Shown piece after piece: positions 1 to 8,112 of a stretch of DNA of 43,498 bases. This DNA is from Bacillota bacterium. Lineage in GTDB: Bacteria; Bacillota; Clostridia; Peptostreptococcales; Anaerovoracaceae. Position 1 is the first letter of the stretch. Each line of letters begins with the position of its first letter. The position numbers and the translations under genes were made by a program. Location: contig JAUMVD010000011.1 of the NCBI GenBank assembly GCA_030530285.1, forward strand, positions 1 to 43,498. The letters are read 5' to 3'. Below the pieces are notes generated by a model, which saw only the letters and a program-made list of their open reading frames with translations, made no database searches and was not told the origin of the DNA.

Positions 1-14
1 TTTTGAACATGAAA

Positions 15-40
15 AAAGGTCCCTCAGTTTGGGGACCTTT
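15..40 (-). terminator. Distal intrinsic terminator of the CMD-cupin operon
   Basis: GGTCCC (18-23) pairs with GGGACC (32-37), extended by AAA/TTT, with an 8-nt loop. Read on the minus strand the stem is followed by a run of six T (complement of 12-17). It lies just behind a second hairpin after the stop at 83, so the operon appears to have a double terminator. Confidence 0.75.
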
Positions 41-52
41 GTCTACAGTCTG

Positions 53-78
53 AAAAGGCAGTTGTCAAACTGCCTTTT
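53..78 (-). terminator. Proximal hairpin terminator, bidirectional-looking
   Basis: An 11-bp perfect stem (53-63 with 68-78) closes a 4-nt loop and begins 4 nt behind the stop codon of the CMD-cupin gene. The AAAA...TTTT base of the stem gives a T-run on both strands, so it could also stop transcription entering from the left. Confidence 0.8.
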
Positions 79-82
79 TTCA

Positions 83-838
83 TTATTTCAGCCCATTGTA
101 GTCCTCATCGGATACGGCTTCGAGCCATTCATTGCTCGTGTCTTCCCCTAACACTTCGATGGCGAGATGTGAGAACCAGGAATCCGGGGCTGCTCCATGC
201 CAATGCTTTACTTCCGGAGGAATATTGATCACTGAGCCCGGTGTCATTTCAATGGCTTCCTTGCCCCATTCCTGATAATATCCTCTGCCTCCGATGCAGA
301 TCAGCATCTGCCCGCCGCCGCTCCTGGCATGATGGATGTGCCAGTTATTGCGGCATCCGGGTTCAAACGTGACGTTATAAACAGGAACCTGCTCCGTGGA
401 AACCGGCGCCAGATAGCTCTGCCCTACAAAGAATTCCCCATACGGATTCGCTTCTCCGATCGGGAAGCAGATGCTGTTTTGATAACGGTCCTTCTCCGTA
501 ACTTCGTCGATGTCTTCAGCCCAGACTTCCTTGGCGAGGCGGAAGACCGCCCAGCCTTTCGGCCAGCCGACATACATCGTCGCGTGTGTGATGATCGCAA
601 CAATTTCTTCCTTGGAAACGCCGTGAGCTTTGGCATTCTGCAGATGATAAGTCAGGGAAGAATCGGTAATGTCTGATGCCATCAGCGAAACCACTGTGAT
701 GATGCACTTTGTTTTCACATCGATCGCTTCCTCATTCCAGACTTCGCCAAAAAGCACATCGTCGTTGAGATGCGCAAACCTCGGCGCGAATTCTCCAAGC
801 TGTTCTCTACCCGCTGTCTGTACGATTTTTTTATCCAT
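83..838 (-). CDS. Carboxymuconolactone decarboxylase-like / cupin fusion protein
   Basis: A 251-residue protein of two parts. Residues about 15-110 match the carboxymuconolactone decarboxylase (CMD/AhpD-like) helical fold, with the family patterns HLQNA (H65) and THATMY (H85). There is no CxxC, so AhpD-type peroxidase chemistry is not supported. Residues about 150-230 form a cupin barrel with metal-ligand candidates H167 and H169 (HIHH) and H212/H214 (KHWH). The start has a clear GGAGG 5 nt upstream. It is the last gene of a five-gene operon, 11 nt behind an aldo/keto reductase. CMD-cupin fusions are common in anaerobes but the substrate is generally unknown; here a small carbonyl or lactone compound handled together with the neighbouring reductase is a guess. 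The domain call is firm, the function is not. Confidence 0.85.
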   Translation of the reverse strand: MDKKIVQTAGREQLGEFAPRFAHLNDDVLFGEVWNEEAIDVKTKCIITVVSLMASDITDSSLTYHLQNAKAHGVSKEEIVAIITHATMYVGWPKGWAVFRLAKEVWAEDIDEVTEKDRYQNSICFPIGEANPYGEFFVGQSYLAPVSTEQVPVYNVTFEPGCRNNWHIHHARSGGGQMLICIGGRGYYQEWGKEAIEMTPGSVINIPPEVKHWHGAAPDSWFSHLAIEVLGEDTSNEWLEAVSDEDYNGLK

Positions 839-849
839 TTCATCCTCCT

Positions 850-1896
850 TTATTTGCCGATCTTCTGGTCCCCGGTTGTCCAGACATGTTTTTCCTTAGC
901 CGCCGCAGGCTTGTTCTGCGCCATGACTCCGGCAAGCGGATGCGGCACATATGGTTCTTCCAGATACGCGATCTCCTCGCCGGATAATTCCAGATCCACT
1001 GCCCTGGCCGCGCCTTCGATGTGGTGGAATTTCGTAGCCCCAACCACCGGTGAAGTCACCTTAGTGAGCAGCCACGCGAGAGAGACTTCCGTCATGCTGA
1101 CGCCGTGCTGATCCGCCAGCTCCGCCACACGGCCTATGATCACATTGTCCTGATCGGCTGTAGTATCGTATTTGAACTTCGCATACGCGTCTTCTTCGGC
1201 GCGTTTCGTTCCGCCCTCTCCGGGACGTCTGGAGAGCCTGCCGCTGGCCAGCGCGCTGTAAGGTGTCAGCGCTATGTTTTCCTCTTCGCAGTACGGCACC
1301 ATCTCCCGTTCTTCCTCCCGGAAGATCAGGTTGTAGTGTCCCTGGATCGATACGAATTTCGCAAAACCTTCTCGCTCTGCCAGCGCGTTTGCCTTGGCCA
1401 GCTGCCAGGCAAAACAGTTGGAAATGCCGATGTACCTCGCCTTGCCGGCCTTCACGATGCGATTCAGACCATCCATGATGTCATCAATCGGCGTCTGCCA
1501 GTCCCACATGTGATAGATATACAGATCCACATAGTCCATTCCCAGATTCCGAAGGCTTGTATCGATCATTGTCTCTATATGCTGCTGACCGCTGATGCCC
1601 TGCTCGATCTCCTCCTGCGTTCTCGGGAGAAACTTGGTGGCAACGACGACATCATCACGCTTCGCGAAATCCCGCAGCGCTCTGCCGACATACTGCTCAC
1701 TGGTACCGCTCTGGTAACCGATCGCCGTGTCGTAGAAGTTGACGCCGAGCTCCAGCCCGCGCTTGATGATCTCTCTGGAATGTTCCTCATCAATGGTCCA
1801 GCTGTGCTGCCCTCGCCTGGGGTCTCCGAACCCCATACATCCCATGCAGATTCTGGATACGTTGAGTTCTGAATTGCCAAGTTTCGTATATTTCAC
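850..1896 (-). CDS. Aldo/keto reductase
   Basis: A 348-residue NAD(P)H-dependent oxidoreductase of the AKR superfamily (TIM barrel), near the usual length for the YajO/YhdN-like group. The catalytic tetrad is visible: D56 (NFYDTA), Y61 (GYQSG), K88 (ATKF) and H129 (IYHMW). C-terminal cofactor-binding segments (SPVVGATK) are present, so the enzyme looks intact. The start codon is GTG (1894-1896), with GGAG about 12 nt upstream lying within the end of the preceding reductase remnant (stop 3 nt before). It is the fourth gene of the M28 operon. The substrate cannot be told from sequence. It may have survived as the working copy while the adjacent AKR decayed. Confidence 0.92.
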   Translation of the reverse strand: MKYTKLGNSELNVSRICMGCMGFGDPRRGQHSWTIDEEHSREIIKRGLELGVNFYDTAIGYQSGTSEQYVGRALRDFAKRDDVVVATKFLPRTQEEIEQGISGQQHIETMIDTSLRNLGMDYVDLYIYHMWDWQTPIDDIMDGLNRIVKAGKARYIGISNCFAWQLAKANALAEREGFAKFVSIQGHYNLIFREEEREMVPYCEEENIALTPYSALASGRLSRRPGEGGTKRAEEDAYAKFKYDTTADQDNVIIGRVAELADQHGVSMTEVSLAWLLTKVTSPVVGATKFHHIEGAARAVDLELSGEEIAYLEEPYVPHPLAGVMAQNKPAAAKEKHVWTTGDQKIGK

Positions 1897-1899
1897 AGC

Positions 1900-2127
1900 T
1901 TACTTCATCTCCTTTTCCCAGAAACGGATCGCATTGATCTCAAGGCTGTCCGCAACCTTCTCGGATGTTCCCATGCCATACGCGTACGCTGTATCCCAGA
2001 GATTGAGCCCGTTGTCCATAGCGGTATCAAAGATAGGCTTCAGATTCTCTGCGGTGAAATTGTTTCCGAATGTGCCGTCGTTTCCCCACGCCCATGCTCC
2101 AAGCGCGATTTTTGGTAGGTTTGTCAT
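1900..2127 (-). pseudogene. Internally deleted aldo/keto reductase remnant
   Basis: A 75-codon ORF. Residues 1-54 are a good AKR N-terminus (LGAWAWG; LNLWDTAYAYGMGTSE, with the catalytic Asp and Tyr). After SEKV the sequence jumps to ADSLEINAIRFWEKEMK, which resembles the extreme C-terminus of this AKR group. About 230-250 residues of barrel, including the catalytic Lys and His, are missing, yet the frame is kept. It overlaps the upstream MFS gene by the ATGA arrangement. It cannot be an active reductase; it may still be translated as a small protein or may be an assembly collapse. The deletion is inferred from recalled family architecture, not an alignment. Confidence 0.8.
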
Positions 2128-2588
2128 TTCTTAAAGTCCTCCTGTCTTAATGATGCAATAGCCTTATCAGGCAGTTGTAAGTAATCTCGTACGTTAATGA
2201 TAGCCAGCGTGCAGATGAATACGCCGTACATCGCCAGAGAACCGATGATGCCCTGACAAACAACGAAAACCGCAACCGATGAGGTCAGTCCGCTGAGCAG
2301 AATCGCAAGTCCGTACAGCGTACCGCTGACGACCAGAATCTTACGCATGCCGAAGCGGTTCATCAGCCATCCACCGGCAAGGAACGCCGGAAATTCGCAG
2401 AACATCGCTGCAGAGTACGCCATGACGATGGAATTCATCGACCAGCCGTGTGCCTCATGCAGAGGTCCGACATAAACGGCAAGAACATAAATGTAGTTAC
2501 TGATGACTCCGATGATCAGAATCATGATCAGACTCAAAAGCTTCATGCTTTTTGAGATTTCAGGCTTTGCTTGAATCGTATCTGGCAT
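2124..2588 (-). pseudogene. Truncated MFS transporter (N-terminal four helices plus a tail)
   Basis: 154 residues against about 400-430 for a full major facilitator. Four membrane segments are visible at about 15-40, 53-77, 82-103 and 107-130. The MFS loop 2-3 signature is present as GGWLMNRFGMRK (about 72-83). After the fourth segment the protein ends with a charged soluble tail (DYLQLPDKAIASLRQEDFKK) that looks like the cytoplasmic C-terminus of a transporter, so an in-frame internal deletion is likely. The start has GGAGG at good spacing, 14 nt behind the M28 gene. Originally it probably imported the operon's substrate; as it stands it should not transport. Confidence 0.72.
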
Positions 2589-2602
2589 TTTGTTTTCCTC
2601 CT

Positions 2603-5600
2603 TTAATCAAGCGGTTTTATATTTGTGATCAGTTCTGCGTAGGCCATGCCGATTGGCCGCAGTCCCGGCACATAGACTTTATCTAACGTGTCCGTATTGT
2701 GGAACAGGTACATCGGTGCCGCCAGTATGCTTACGACCGGGATTCCCTCTGCGTCAAAGACGTAAGCGTCTGAGCAGACATCTTCGTGGGTGTATGCGCC
2801 TGCGCTCTGCCCGTGGACCGGGAAGATGAAGGTCTTATCCAGACCGTACTTCTGCAAAAGCTCTCGCGTCTGTGGAATCAATCCACCTCTGTCGCTCACG
2901 TAAATCATCCGCGTCTCCGGCTCGTCCCGCATCACGATGTTGTAGTCCTCATCTAAATCCATCTCTCTGGCAACGTGCTCGATGCAGCAATCCAGAATGA
3001 TGTGGTCGCCCTGCCGCTTTCGTTCCTCCACAAAGGCGACATGCCCTTCGTAATCGGTATAGTGGCTGTCTGTAGCTGCAAACATCATGGTGTATTCGCG
3101 CGCCGGTTTCGGCAATCCCGCAAAGTACCGCGCCAGTGCGAAGACTTCTGACATCCCGCTGGCATCCTGCACAGCGCCTTCACACACAGCATCATGGTGG
3201 GAGTGGACCAGGATGATATCGTCACGCATGCCGGGCAGTTTCCCGGAAACGTTCAGCGCCTTCCGCTCTTCATAAACCACATCCGTGCAAAAGCAGCAGC
3301 TGACGCTCTGTCCCTTATGCAGGTGTTCCAAAATATGTTTGCCGTCTTCACGGGAAATCCAAAGCGCCGGCATGGACATGTACGCATTGCCGAACATCTC
3401 GGTGATTTCCGTGTAATCCTCGTGGTAGTAATTCTGATCCATAAAGTTATGAAGGATTCCGACGAACCCTGCTGCCCCGCCGTTCAGAGCGCGGTAATAG
3501 TTGTATGGCCAGTTGTTCGGTGTATAGATATCGTATTTATTCAGCGGCCTGTCGATCTTTCCATCCGGATCGATGACCTCCGCATCTTCATTCCAACTCC
3601 ACAGATCTGTCGGATGAGACGTCAAAAACCAGATATCGCAAAGCACGATCTTGCCTTTCACATCCGCGCCGTCAAAGTCTCCCTGTTCACCATCGCCCAG
3701 ATAGATCATCTCCTGCGGCAGGTTGTCGTCACCCACCGTGAATTTGCCGGTCCTGCCGCCCCGTCCGGTTCCGTTGGCGAAGAACGCATCGATCGGCTCT
3801 CCGTTGACCGTAAGGCTGCTCTTTCTGACATCCATGCAGACAGATCCGGCCGTCTCGATTCTCACATCCTCCATTCCCATTGACCGGAAGGTATCGCGTA
3901 CATATTCTGCGGAGCGCCTTCCCTCCGGGGTACCCGTCTTTCTGTGGGGCAGTTTGGTGAAGCCTTTGATCCACTCCAGATACTGGGTTTCATCCGCAAA
4001 CGTGATCATGCCCATTTCCTGCACGGCTTTCAGGAGCATGTCCGTTTCTTCCTGCAGTATGGTTTGGAGAAGCTGTTTTTCTTTTGCTATTGTCTGTGCT
4101 AGCTGTTCCGGCGCCACATCCTCCGCCGTCAGGACGCTGCGGATCTTGCCTTCCGACCAGGTCTGCGGATACTCTGTCAGGATCTCATGAACGGTATCGC
4201 ATACCGCTTCACCGAAGTTGGCAGATACCGCTGCGATATCGACCTGTGACGGATCTTCCTCCAGCGCCTGCACCTTGCGGATATAGATTTTATGTCCCAC
4301 ATCGAACATGCCGATCAGGTCCGTCGTCAGAAGGTCACTTGCCTTGCTGACTTGCTGATTGAGTTTGCGCAGACGCCTTCCGATTTCCAGAGAACGCTCC
4401 GCGGATATCGGATCGGCGTTATATGCCGAGAGCCATTCGTTCATGCTCTCTGCTGCCTTTGCAAAGGCAGTAAGCGCGGTTTCGTACTTGCTATAGCTGA
4501 TTTCCCACCGGTCAAGCGCTGCCCTCTCTTCCTCACACAGTTCCATAGCTCTGGCGCGGGCTGTAAAGTCCAGTGGACAGACCGGCAGCTGATCCAGATA
4601 GCGACCCAATGCGCCGAACCACTCGTTGTTCGTTTGGAGAGCTTCGTAAGAGAAAATGCTCCCGTCATCATGGTTGGAGTGATCTCTGCCGCAGTATGGT
4701 GAAGTACCGTCGTAAATCTGCTCGCTGACAGAGTCGTTCATGAAGATCGGAATGCCATCGGACAGGAATGCCGCCGTATCGGTCCAGGTGAAGAGATAGT
4801 AGTCTTCGCGGTGCACCTCACGGTCGACACCTTTGAATCCCGGGGCATTGTCCGGCATGGTTTTCATGAAATTCTCCAGAATGTCGGCCGTTTCATAAGA
4901 TGCCATGCCGCGGAATTTCTCCAGTGCCAGCGCCGTATATTCGAAATTGATGTCCGCAATGATCTGATCCCGCCACTCCGGTTTCAGCGTGTGCAGGATC
5001 GACCATGCGCCGAACAAATCAGAAGGTGTTTTGGTCATGTCGCCGATTTCGTGACTGCCATTGAAGACGAAATCGATCGTTCTGCGCGGCTTATAGCCGC
5101 TTTCTTTCATGTCTTTCGCGATGGCAAGGAGACTGGCAACGGATGAGATGTTGTCCTGCATGCACCTGAAAAAGTGATCCAGATGACCTGTGTAGAGAAT
5201 CCGTTCCTCTGTCTCGCCTTTGATTTCGCCGATAACTTCGTAGGTCATTCCGCCTGTACGGTCATAGTCTACATCGACCGTCAGATGCGCGCTGAGCACC
5301 TTGCCGCTTCCTGCGCGTTCCCGAAGCGCGGCCTTGATGACCTGCGCATCTCTGGTATTGATCGCAACCACCGGGATGTGCAATTCTCCCGCGCTGACGG
5401 AAGCGATGACCGTTTCTTCATTCAGTGCGCTGCTGCAGTCATACAGAATCACGCCAGCCGCACCTCTCGACTGCGCTTCCAGCATCTGATATGCCGGCAG
5501 GAGGTATCCTCCTTCGAACTCTTCCCGCTTCTCTATGAGGACGAGACTTCCCTCGACAACGGCCTCATCGAGAGTTTCGTAATCCTGTCTTGTTCCCAGA

Positions 5601-5917
5601 CCCGCATCGATGATCTTCGCGGTGATGCCGCCGGCTTCCGTTCCCGGAGATGGGCAGCCGTACGGGTAGATGACCTGTCCGGTTTCTCCTGTATGTTCAT
5701 CCAGCAGTTTGAGCTCCGCATCGTTGAATTGATATCTGCTGGTTTCAATGGGAAGAATCTCCACACTGTCCAGCCCTATGGCGCGAAGCTCTTTCGCGAT
5801 GTATTCGGAGCCCTGACGCTCTGCGTCGCTGCCGCAGTGTTTCCCACCGTAACGACGGCTGTCACCGAGGCTCGCGTATTCTGTTACGATTCGTTTTAAA
5901 TAGTCCTGTTTGCTCAT
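2603..5917 (-). CDS. Tandem double M28-like peptidase (PA-M28 / helical linker / PA-M28)
   Basis: A 1104-residue protein, about twice the usual M28 length, containing two copies of the same module. Copy 1: an N-terminal helix (about 31-50), a PA-like insert (about 85-215) and an M28 catalytic domain (about 225-445) with H245/D247, D255, E290 and H413/H416 as metal-ligand candidates. A helical linker follows (about 450-645). Copy 2: the same N-terminal helix pattern (SAEYVRDTFRSMGM), a PA-like part (about 715-885) and an M28 domain (about 890-1100) with H907/D909, D918, D976 and H1073. The catalytic Glu-Glu pair of classical M28 enzymes is not obvious in copy 2 (AATDSHYTD). No signal peptide is seen, so it is cytoplasmic. 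The start is supported by AAGGAG 7 nt upstream. It is the first gene of the operon, divergent from an AraC regulator. The family call is firm; substrate and activity are unknown. Confidence 0.85.
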   Translation of the reverse strand: MSKQDYLKRIVTEYASLGDSRRYGGKHCGSDAERQGSEYIAKELRAIGLDSVEILPIETSRYQFNDAELKLLDEHTGETGQVIYPYGCPSPGTEAGGITAKIIDAGLGTRQDYETLDEAVVEGSLVLIEKREEFEGGYLLPAYQMLEAQSRGAAGVILYDCSSALNEETVIASVSAGELHIPVVAINTRDAQVIKAALRERAGSGKVLSAHLTVDVDYDRTGGMTYEVIGEIKGETEERILYTGHLDHFFRCMQDNISSVASLLAIAKDMKESGYKPRRTIDFVFNGSHEIGDMTKTPSDLFGAWSILHTLKPEWRDQIIADINFEYTALALEKFRGMASYETADILENFMKTMPDNAPGFKGVDREVHREDYYLFTWTDTAAFLSDGIPIFMNDSVSEQIYDGTSPYCGRDHSNHDDGSIFSYEALQTNNEWFGALGRYLDQLPVCPLDFTARARAMELCEEERAALDRWEISYSKYETALTAFAKAAESMNEWLSAYNADPISAERSLEIGRRLRKLNQQVSKASDLLTTDLIGMFDVGHKIYIRKVQALEEDPSQVDIAAVSANFGEAVCDTVHEILTEYPQTWSEGKIRSVLTAEDVAPEQLAQTIAKEKQLLQTILQEETDMLLKAVQEMGMITFADETQYLEWIKGFTKLPHRKTGTPEGRRSAEYVRDTFRSMGMEDVRIETAGSVCMDVRKSSLTVNGEPIDAFFANGTGRGGRTGKFTVGDDNLPQEMIYLGDGEQGDFDGADVKGKIVLCDIWFLTSHPTDLWSWNEDAEVIDPDGKIDRPLNKYDIYTPNNWPYNYYRALNGGAAGFVGILHNFMDQNYYHEDYTEITEMFGNAYMSMPALWISREDGKHILEHLHKGQSVSCCFCTDVVYEERKALNVSGKLPGMRDDIILVHSHHDAVCEGAVQDASGMSEVFALARYFAGLPKPAREYTMMFAATDSHYTDYEGHVAFVEERKRQGDHIILDCCIEHVAREMDLDEDYNIVMRDEPETRMIYVSDRGGLIPQTRELLQKYGLDKTFIFPVHGQSAGAYTHEDVCSDAYVFDAEGIPVVSILAAPMYLFHNTDTLDKVYVPGLRPIGMAYAELITNIKPLD

Positions 5918-5924
5918 AAATCGT

Positions 5925-5942
5925 CTCCTTGAGTCCAGTATA
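5925..5942 (-). promoter_or_regulatory. Ribosome binding site and candidate -10 for the M28 operon
   Basis: On the minus strand a TATACT hexamer (5937-5942) precedes an AAGGAG Shine-Dalgarno (5925-5930) that decides the ATG at 5917. No convincing -35 lies 16-18 bp upstream, which would fit an activator-dependent promoter under the divergent AraC protein. Confidence 0.4.
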
Positions 5943-5992
5943 GTATCCTATTTTGCTCAGGTATATTGCTGTTTTCTCTAATATTTCAAGTG

Positions 5993-6007
5993 ATTTCTAT
6001 AAGAAAT
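5993..6007. promoter_or_regulatory. Dyad in the M28/araC intergenic region
   Basis: ATTTCT (5993-5998) and AGAAAT (6002-6007) form a perfect inverted repeat around three bases, between the two divergent promoters and just upstream of the candidate regulator -35. Position makes it a plausible operator; no experimental site is known to me. Confidence 0.3.
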
Positions 6008-6019
6008 GACAAAAAACTA

Positions 6020-6048
6020 TTGTTTTTACTGATTTTGCGGTATATATT
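6020..6048 (+). promoter_or_regulatory. Candidate promoter of the AraC-type regulator
   Basis: TTGTTT (6020-6025), 17 bp spacer, TATATT (6043-6048). The expected start of transcription falls at about 6055, the A of the ATG, and there is no Shine-Dalgarno before that ATG, so the message could be leaderless. Confidence 0.45.
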
Positions 6049-6054
6049 TGCGGT

Positions 6055-7032
6055 ATGAAGACTTTAGCAATCAAAGAACCGATTCAATTTATACCGGGGG
6101 TCCCGGTCCATGTGGAGTTTTTTCACGCAGGTCATTATCCCGCGCATTTTCATCCGTCCACACCGGAGCTTTTGCTCTGTCTGGAGGGGTCGGCCACCAT
6201 ACGCGCCTGCAACGCCCAAAAAGATCTGCATCCGGGCAGTACTTTCTCCATGGACGCCTCTGACATCCACTGCATCTATTCCGACGACGAGAATCTGCTC
6301 ATGTCCCTGCACATTGATCCTTCCCAGCTGGAACTTCCTCCGGATGCGATGACAAATTGCTTCCTGGAACTGGATGACGCCACCCTCTCGCCACTGCAGA
6401 TCGAACCCATGTATCAGGTGCTCGACCGCATGATCAGTCTCGCCTACCGGCTGATTGCCAAAGATACGGAACCCTGCGATGTAGATACCATGCGCAAACA
6501 GTCCAACCAGCTCGTGGATCTGCTTCTGCGAAACTTTGACTGGCTTTCCTTCATCCCCGACCCCTACTACACGAATCGCCAGTTCCATGAACGCTGCAAA
6601 CGCATCATGGCGTATTGCCTGGAGAATTACACACAAAAAATCTCCATCTCCCAGGTTGCGGAGATGGAGCATATCAACGAAAATTATCTTTCTGCTTTCA
6701 TGAAACGAACCAGCCTGGGCGGATTCAAGAACAGCGTCAACTTCATCCGCTGTTATTACGCGGAACAACTGCTGCTGCATACCGATGACGATGTGATCGA
6801 TATCTCCAGCCGGTGCGGTTTCTCCGATCCGAAGTACTTCTATGCCGCTTTCAAATCCATGTGGGGCAATACGCCGGCCAAACACCGTAAATGGTACCGG
6901 GAGTATGCGTCCATAAGACCCGATATCCGGATTCTCGATCCTGTCGAAGCAAAAGCTGCTCTGGACGGATTCCTCCCCGGTTATCACCAGCGTAAGATGA
7001 CCGCGCTGATGGACGTTTACCCTACGCGATAA
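6055..7032 (+). CDS. AraC-family transcriptional regulator with cupin-like sensor domain
   Basis: 325 residues. The N-terminal part (about 10-95) is a cupin-type effector domain (HYPAHFHPSTPELLLCLEG, then HPGSTFSMDASDIH). The C-terminal part (about 178-280) has two helix-turn-helix motifs of the AraC/XylS DNA-binding domain, ending in the typical SSRCGFSDPKYFYAAFKSMWGNTPAKHRK block. Transcribed away from the M28-MFS-AKR-CMD operon, it most likely regulates that operon in response to a small ligand; this is inference from divergent layout. No Shine-Dalgarno is visible before the ATG and the candidate -10 is only 7 nt away. The 3' end overlaps the convergent DUF1295 gene by 11 bp. Confidence 0.92.
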   Translation: MKTLAIKEPIQFIPGVPVHVEFFHAGHYPAHFHPSTPELLLCLEGSATIRACNAQKDLHPGSTFSMDASDIHCIYSDDENLLMSLHIDPSQLELPPDAMTNCFLELDDATLSPLQIEPMYQVLDRMISLAYRLIAKDTEPCDVDTMRKQSNQLVDLLLRNFDWLSFIPDPYYTNRQFHERCKRIMAYCLENYTQKISISQVAEMEHINENYLSAFMKRTSLGGFKNSVNFIRCYYAEQLLLHTDDDVIDISSRCGFSDPKYFYAAFKSMWGNTPAKHRKWYREYASIRPDIRILDPVEAKAALDGFLPGYHQRKMTALMDVYPTR

Positions 7033-7845
7033 ACGCCTTCCAGTTTTTCACGCTGTACAGCGGGATAACCGGTATCATGATCGGCACGGTGCGGACGTAG
7101 TTCTGATAGGCTGCATCATCACCGTAGTTGCGGTCCTGACGCAGTTCCAGCCTGCGGGCGCCGCTAAACATAACATAAGTTATGCCAATCAAGCCTAAAA
7201 TGGCGACGACCCACTGAAATGCCCCCTGCAGGTATGGAACGCCTGCGATAAATACGCCGGTCCAGAGCAAAAGCTCTCCCAGGTAGTTCGGACATCTGAC
7301 GATTCTGTACAGTCCCGTATCCACAAAGCGGGATGGGTTCTTTTTTTCGCCACATTCTTTTGCATGTCGGCTGCAATTTCCAGCAGCACGCCTGCAATCA
7401 TCAGTACCAGACCGATCCATGCGGCTGCTGTATCCGGCGCGATCATAGCTGCGCCCTCGCTGATCAGATTTGCTGTATTCTCCAGTCGGAACGTGAACGG
7501 ACTCGTCTGCAGGAAATACAAAATCGCGCAGGAGACCCAGATGGCGATTTTCACGCCGGGGGCAATGCTTTTGCTCCTGTCGTTTTCGGGTTTTAAGATC
7601 TTGTTGTAGGCCGCGCTCTTCATCTCGCGGATCATCAGATACCCGCCGAGCCGCACGCCATAGACGATGAACAGAATGCAGGCGATCCACGTCACCGGCG
7701 TCATGACCGCGTGGAACAGAATCAGCAGCGTGATGCCGATTCCGGCAACTGCAAATCCGTAGCCTACCGAAAAGAAATAGACATATCTCCAGAAGCCGAC
7801 CGCGCAAAGCAGCAGGCCTACCGCCAGTATAATCAAATACGTCAC
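7022..7845 (-). pseudogene. Frameshifted DUF1295 (steroid 5-alpha-reductase/ICMT-like) membrane protein
   Basis: Two overlapping frames together make one DUF1295 protein. The first frame begins at GTG 7843-7845 (MTYLIILAVG..., AAGGAG upstream, GTGA overlap with the preceding gene) and runs well through several membrane helices to ADMQKNVAKK. The conserved continuation KNPSRFVDTGLYRIVRCPNY...GELLLW then sits in the other frame down to 7022. The switch falls in a run of seven A on the coding strand (7341-7347 on the plus strand); one extra A, or a -1 ribosomal shift, restores AKKKNPSRF. The family are polytopic membrane proteins related to isoprenylcysteine methyltransferases and steroid reductases. 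This is either a recent pseudogene, a homopolymer sequencing error, or expression by slippage. Confidence 0.85.
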
Positions 7846-8108
7846 TTAGTGTCTCCTTCGCCAACTAACTTGCTGGCATATTCTTTAATCAAAGCAAAAA
7901 ACTTCTCCGCGTCTTCTCCGCCTACGGTAATTCCGTTTAAGCCCAGACCTCTCTCATGAGAAAACCAAAGCTCATACTCGCCGTTTTCGGAGCACTTCTT
8001 CATATAGCAGAGCTGCTCAAGGTTGATTAAAATCTCTTCATCCGTTTCCAAATCTCTGATGGATATAAAGTTGATCGGTTCGGAACTCACAATGAGTCCC
8101 TTTTCCAT
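7842..8108 (-). CDS. Small protein of unknown function
   Basis: 88 residues, soluble, acidic and without cysteine clusters or a membrane segment. I do not recognise a family. The pattern is an N-terminal strand region (INFISIRDLETDEEILINLEQLCYM), a middle strand (YELWFSHERG) and a C-terminal helix (GEDAEKFFALIKEYASKL), which suggests a small alpha/beta fold. It lies 4 nt behind the G5-domain protein and overlaps the frameshifted DUF1295 gene by GTGA, so the three are translationally linked. The ATG at 8108 has only a weak Shine-Dalgarno. That both its boundaries are tight gene junctions supports it as a real gene. Confidence 0.7.
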   Translation of the reverse strand: MEKGLIVSSEPINFISIRDLETDEEILINLEQLCYMKKCSENGEYELWFSHERGLGLNGITVGGEDAEKFFALIKEYASKLVGEGDTK

Positions 8109-8112
8109 CGTT

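Noticed and set aside
5174..5899. Plus-strand open frames inside the M28 gene
   Set aside because: They are shadows of the minus-strand gene, without homology or ribosome binding sites.
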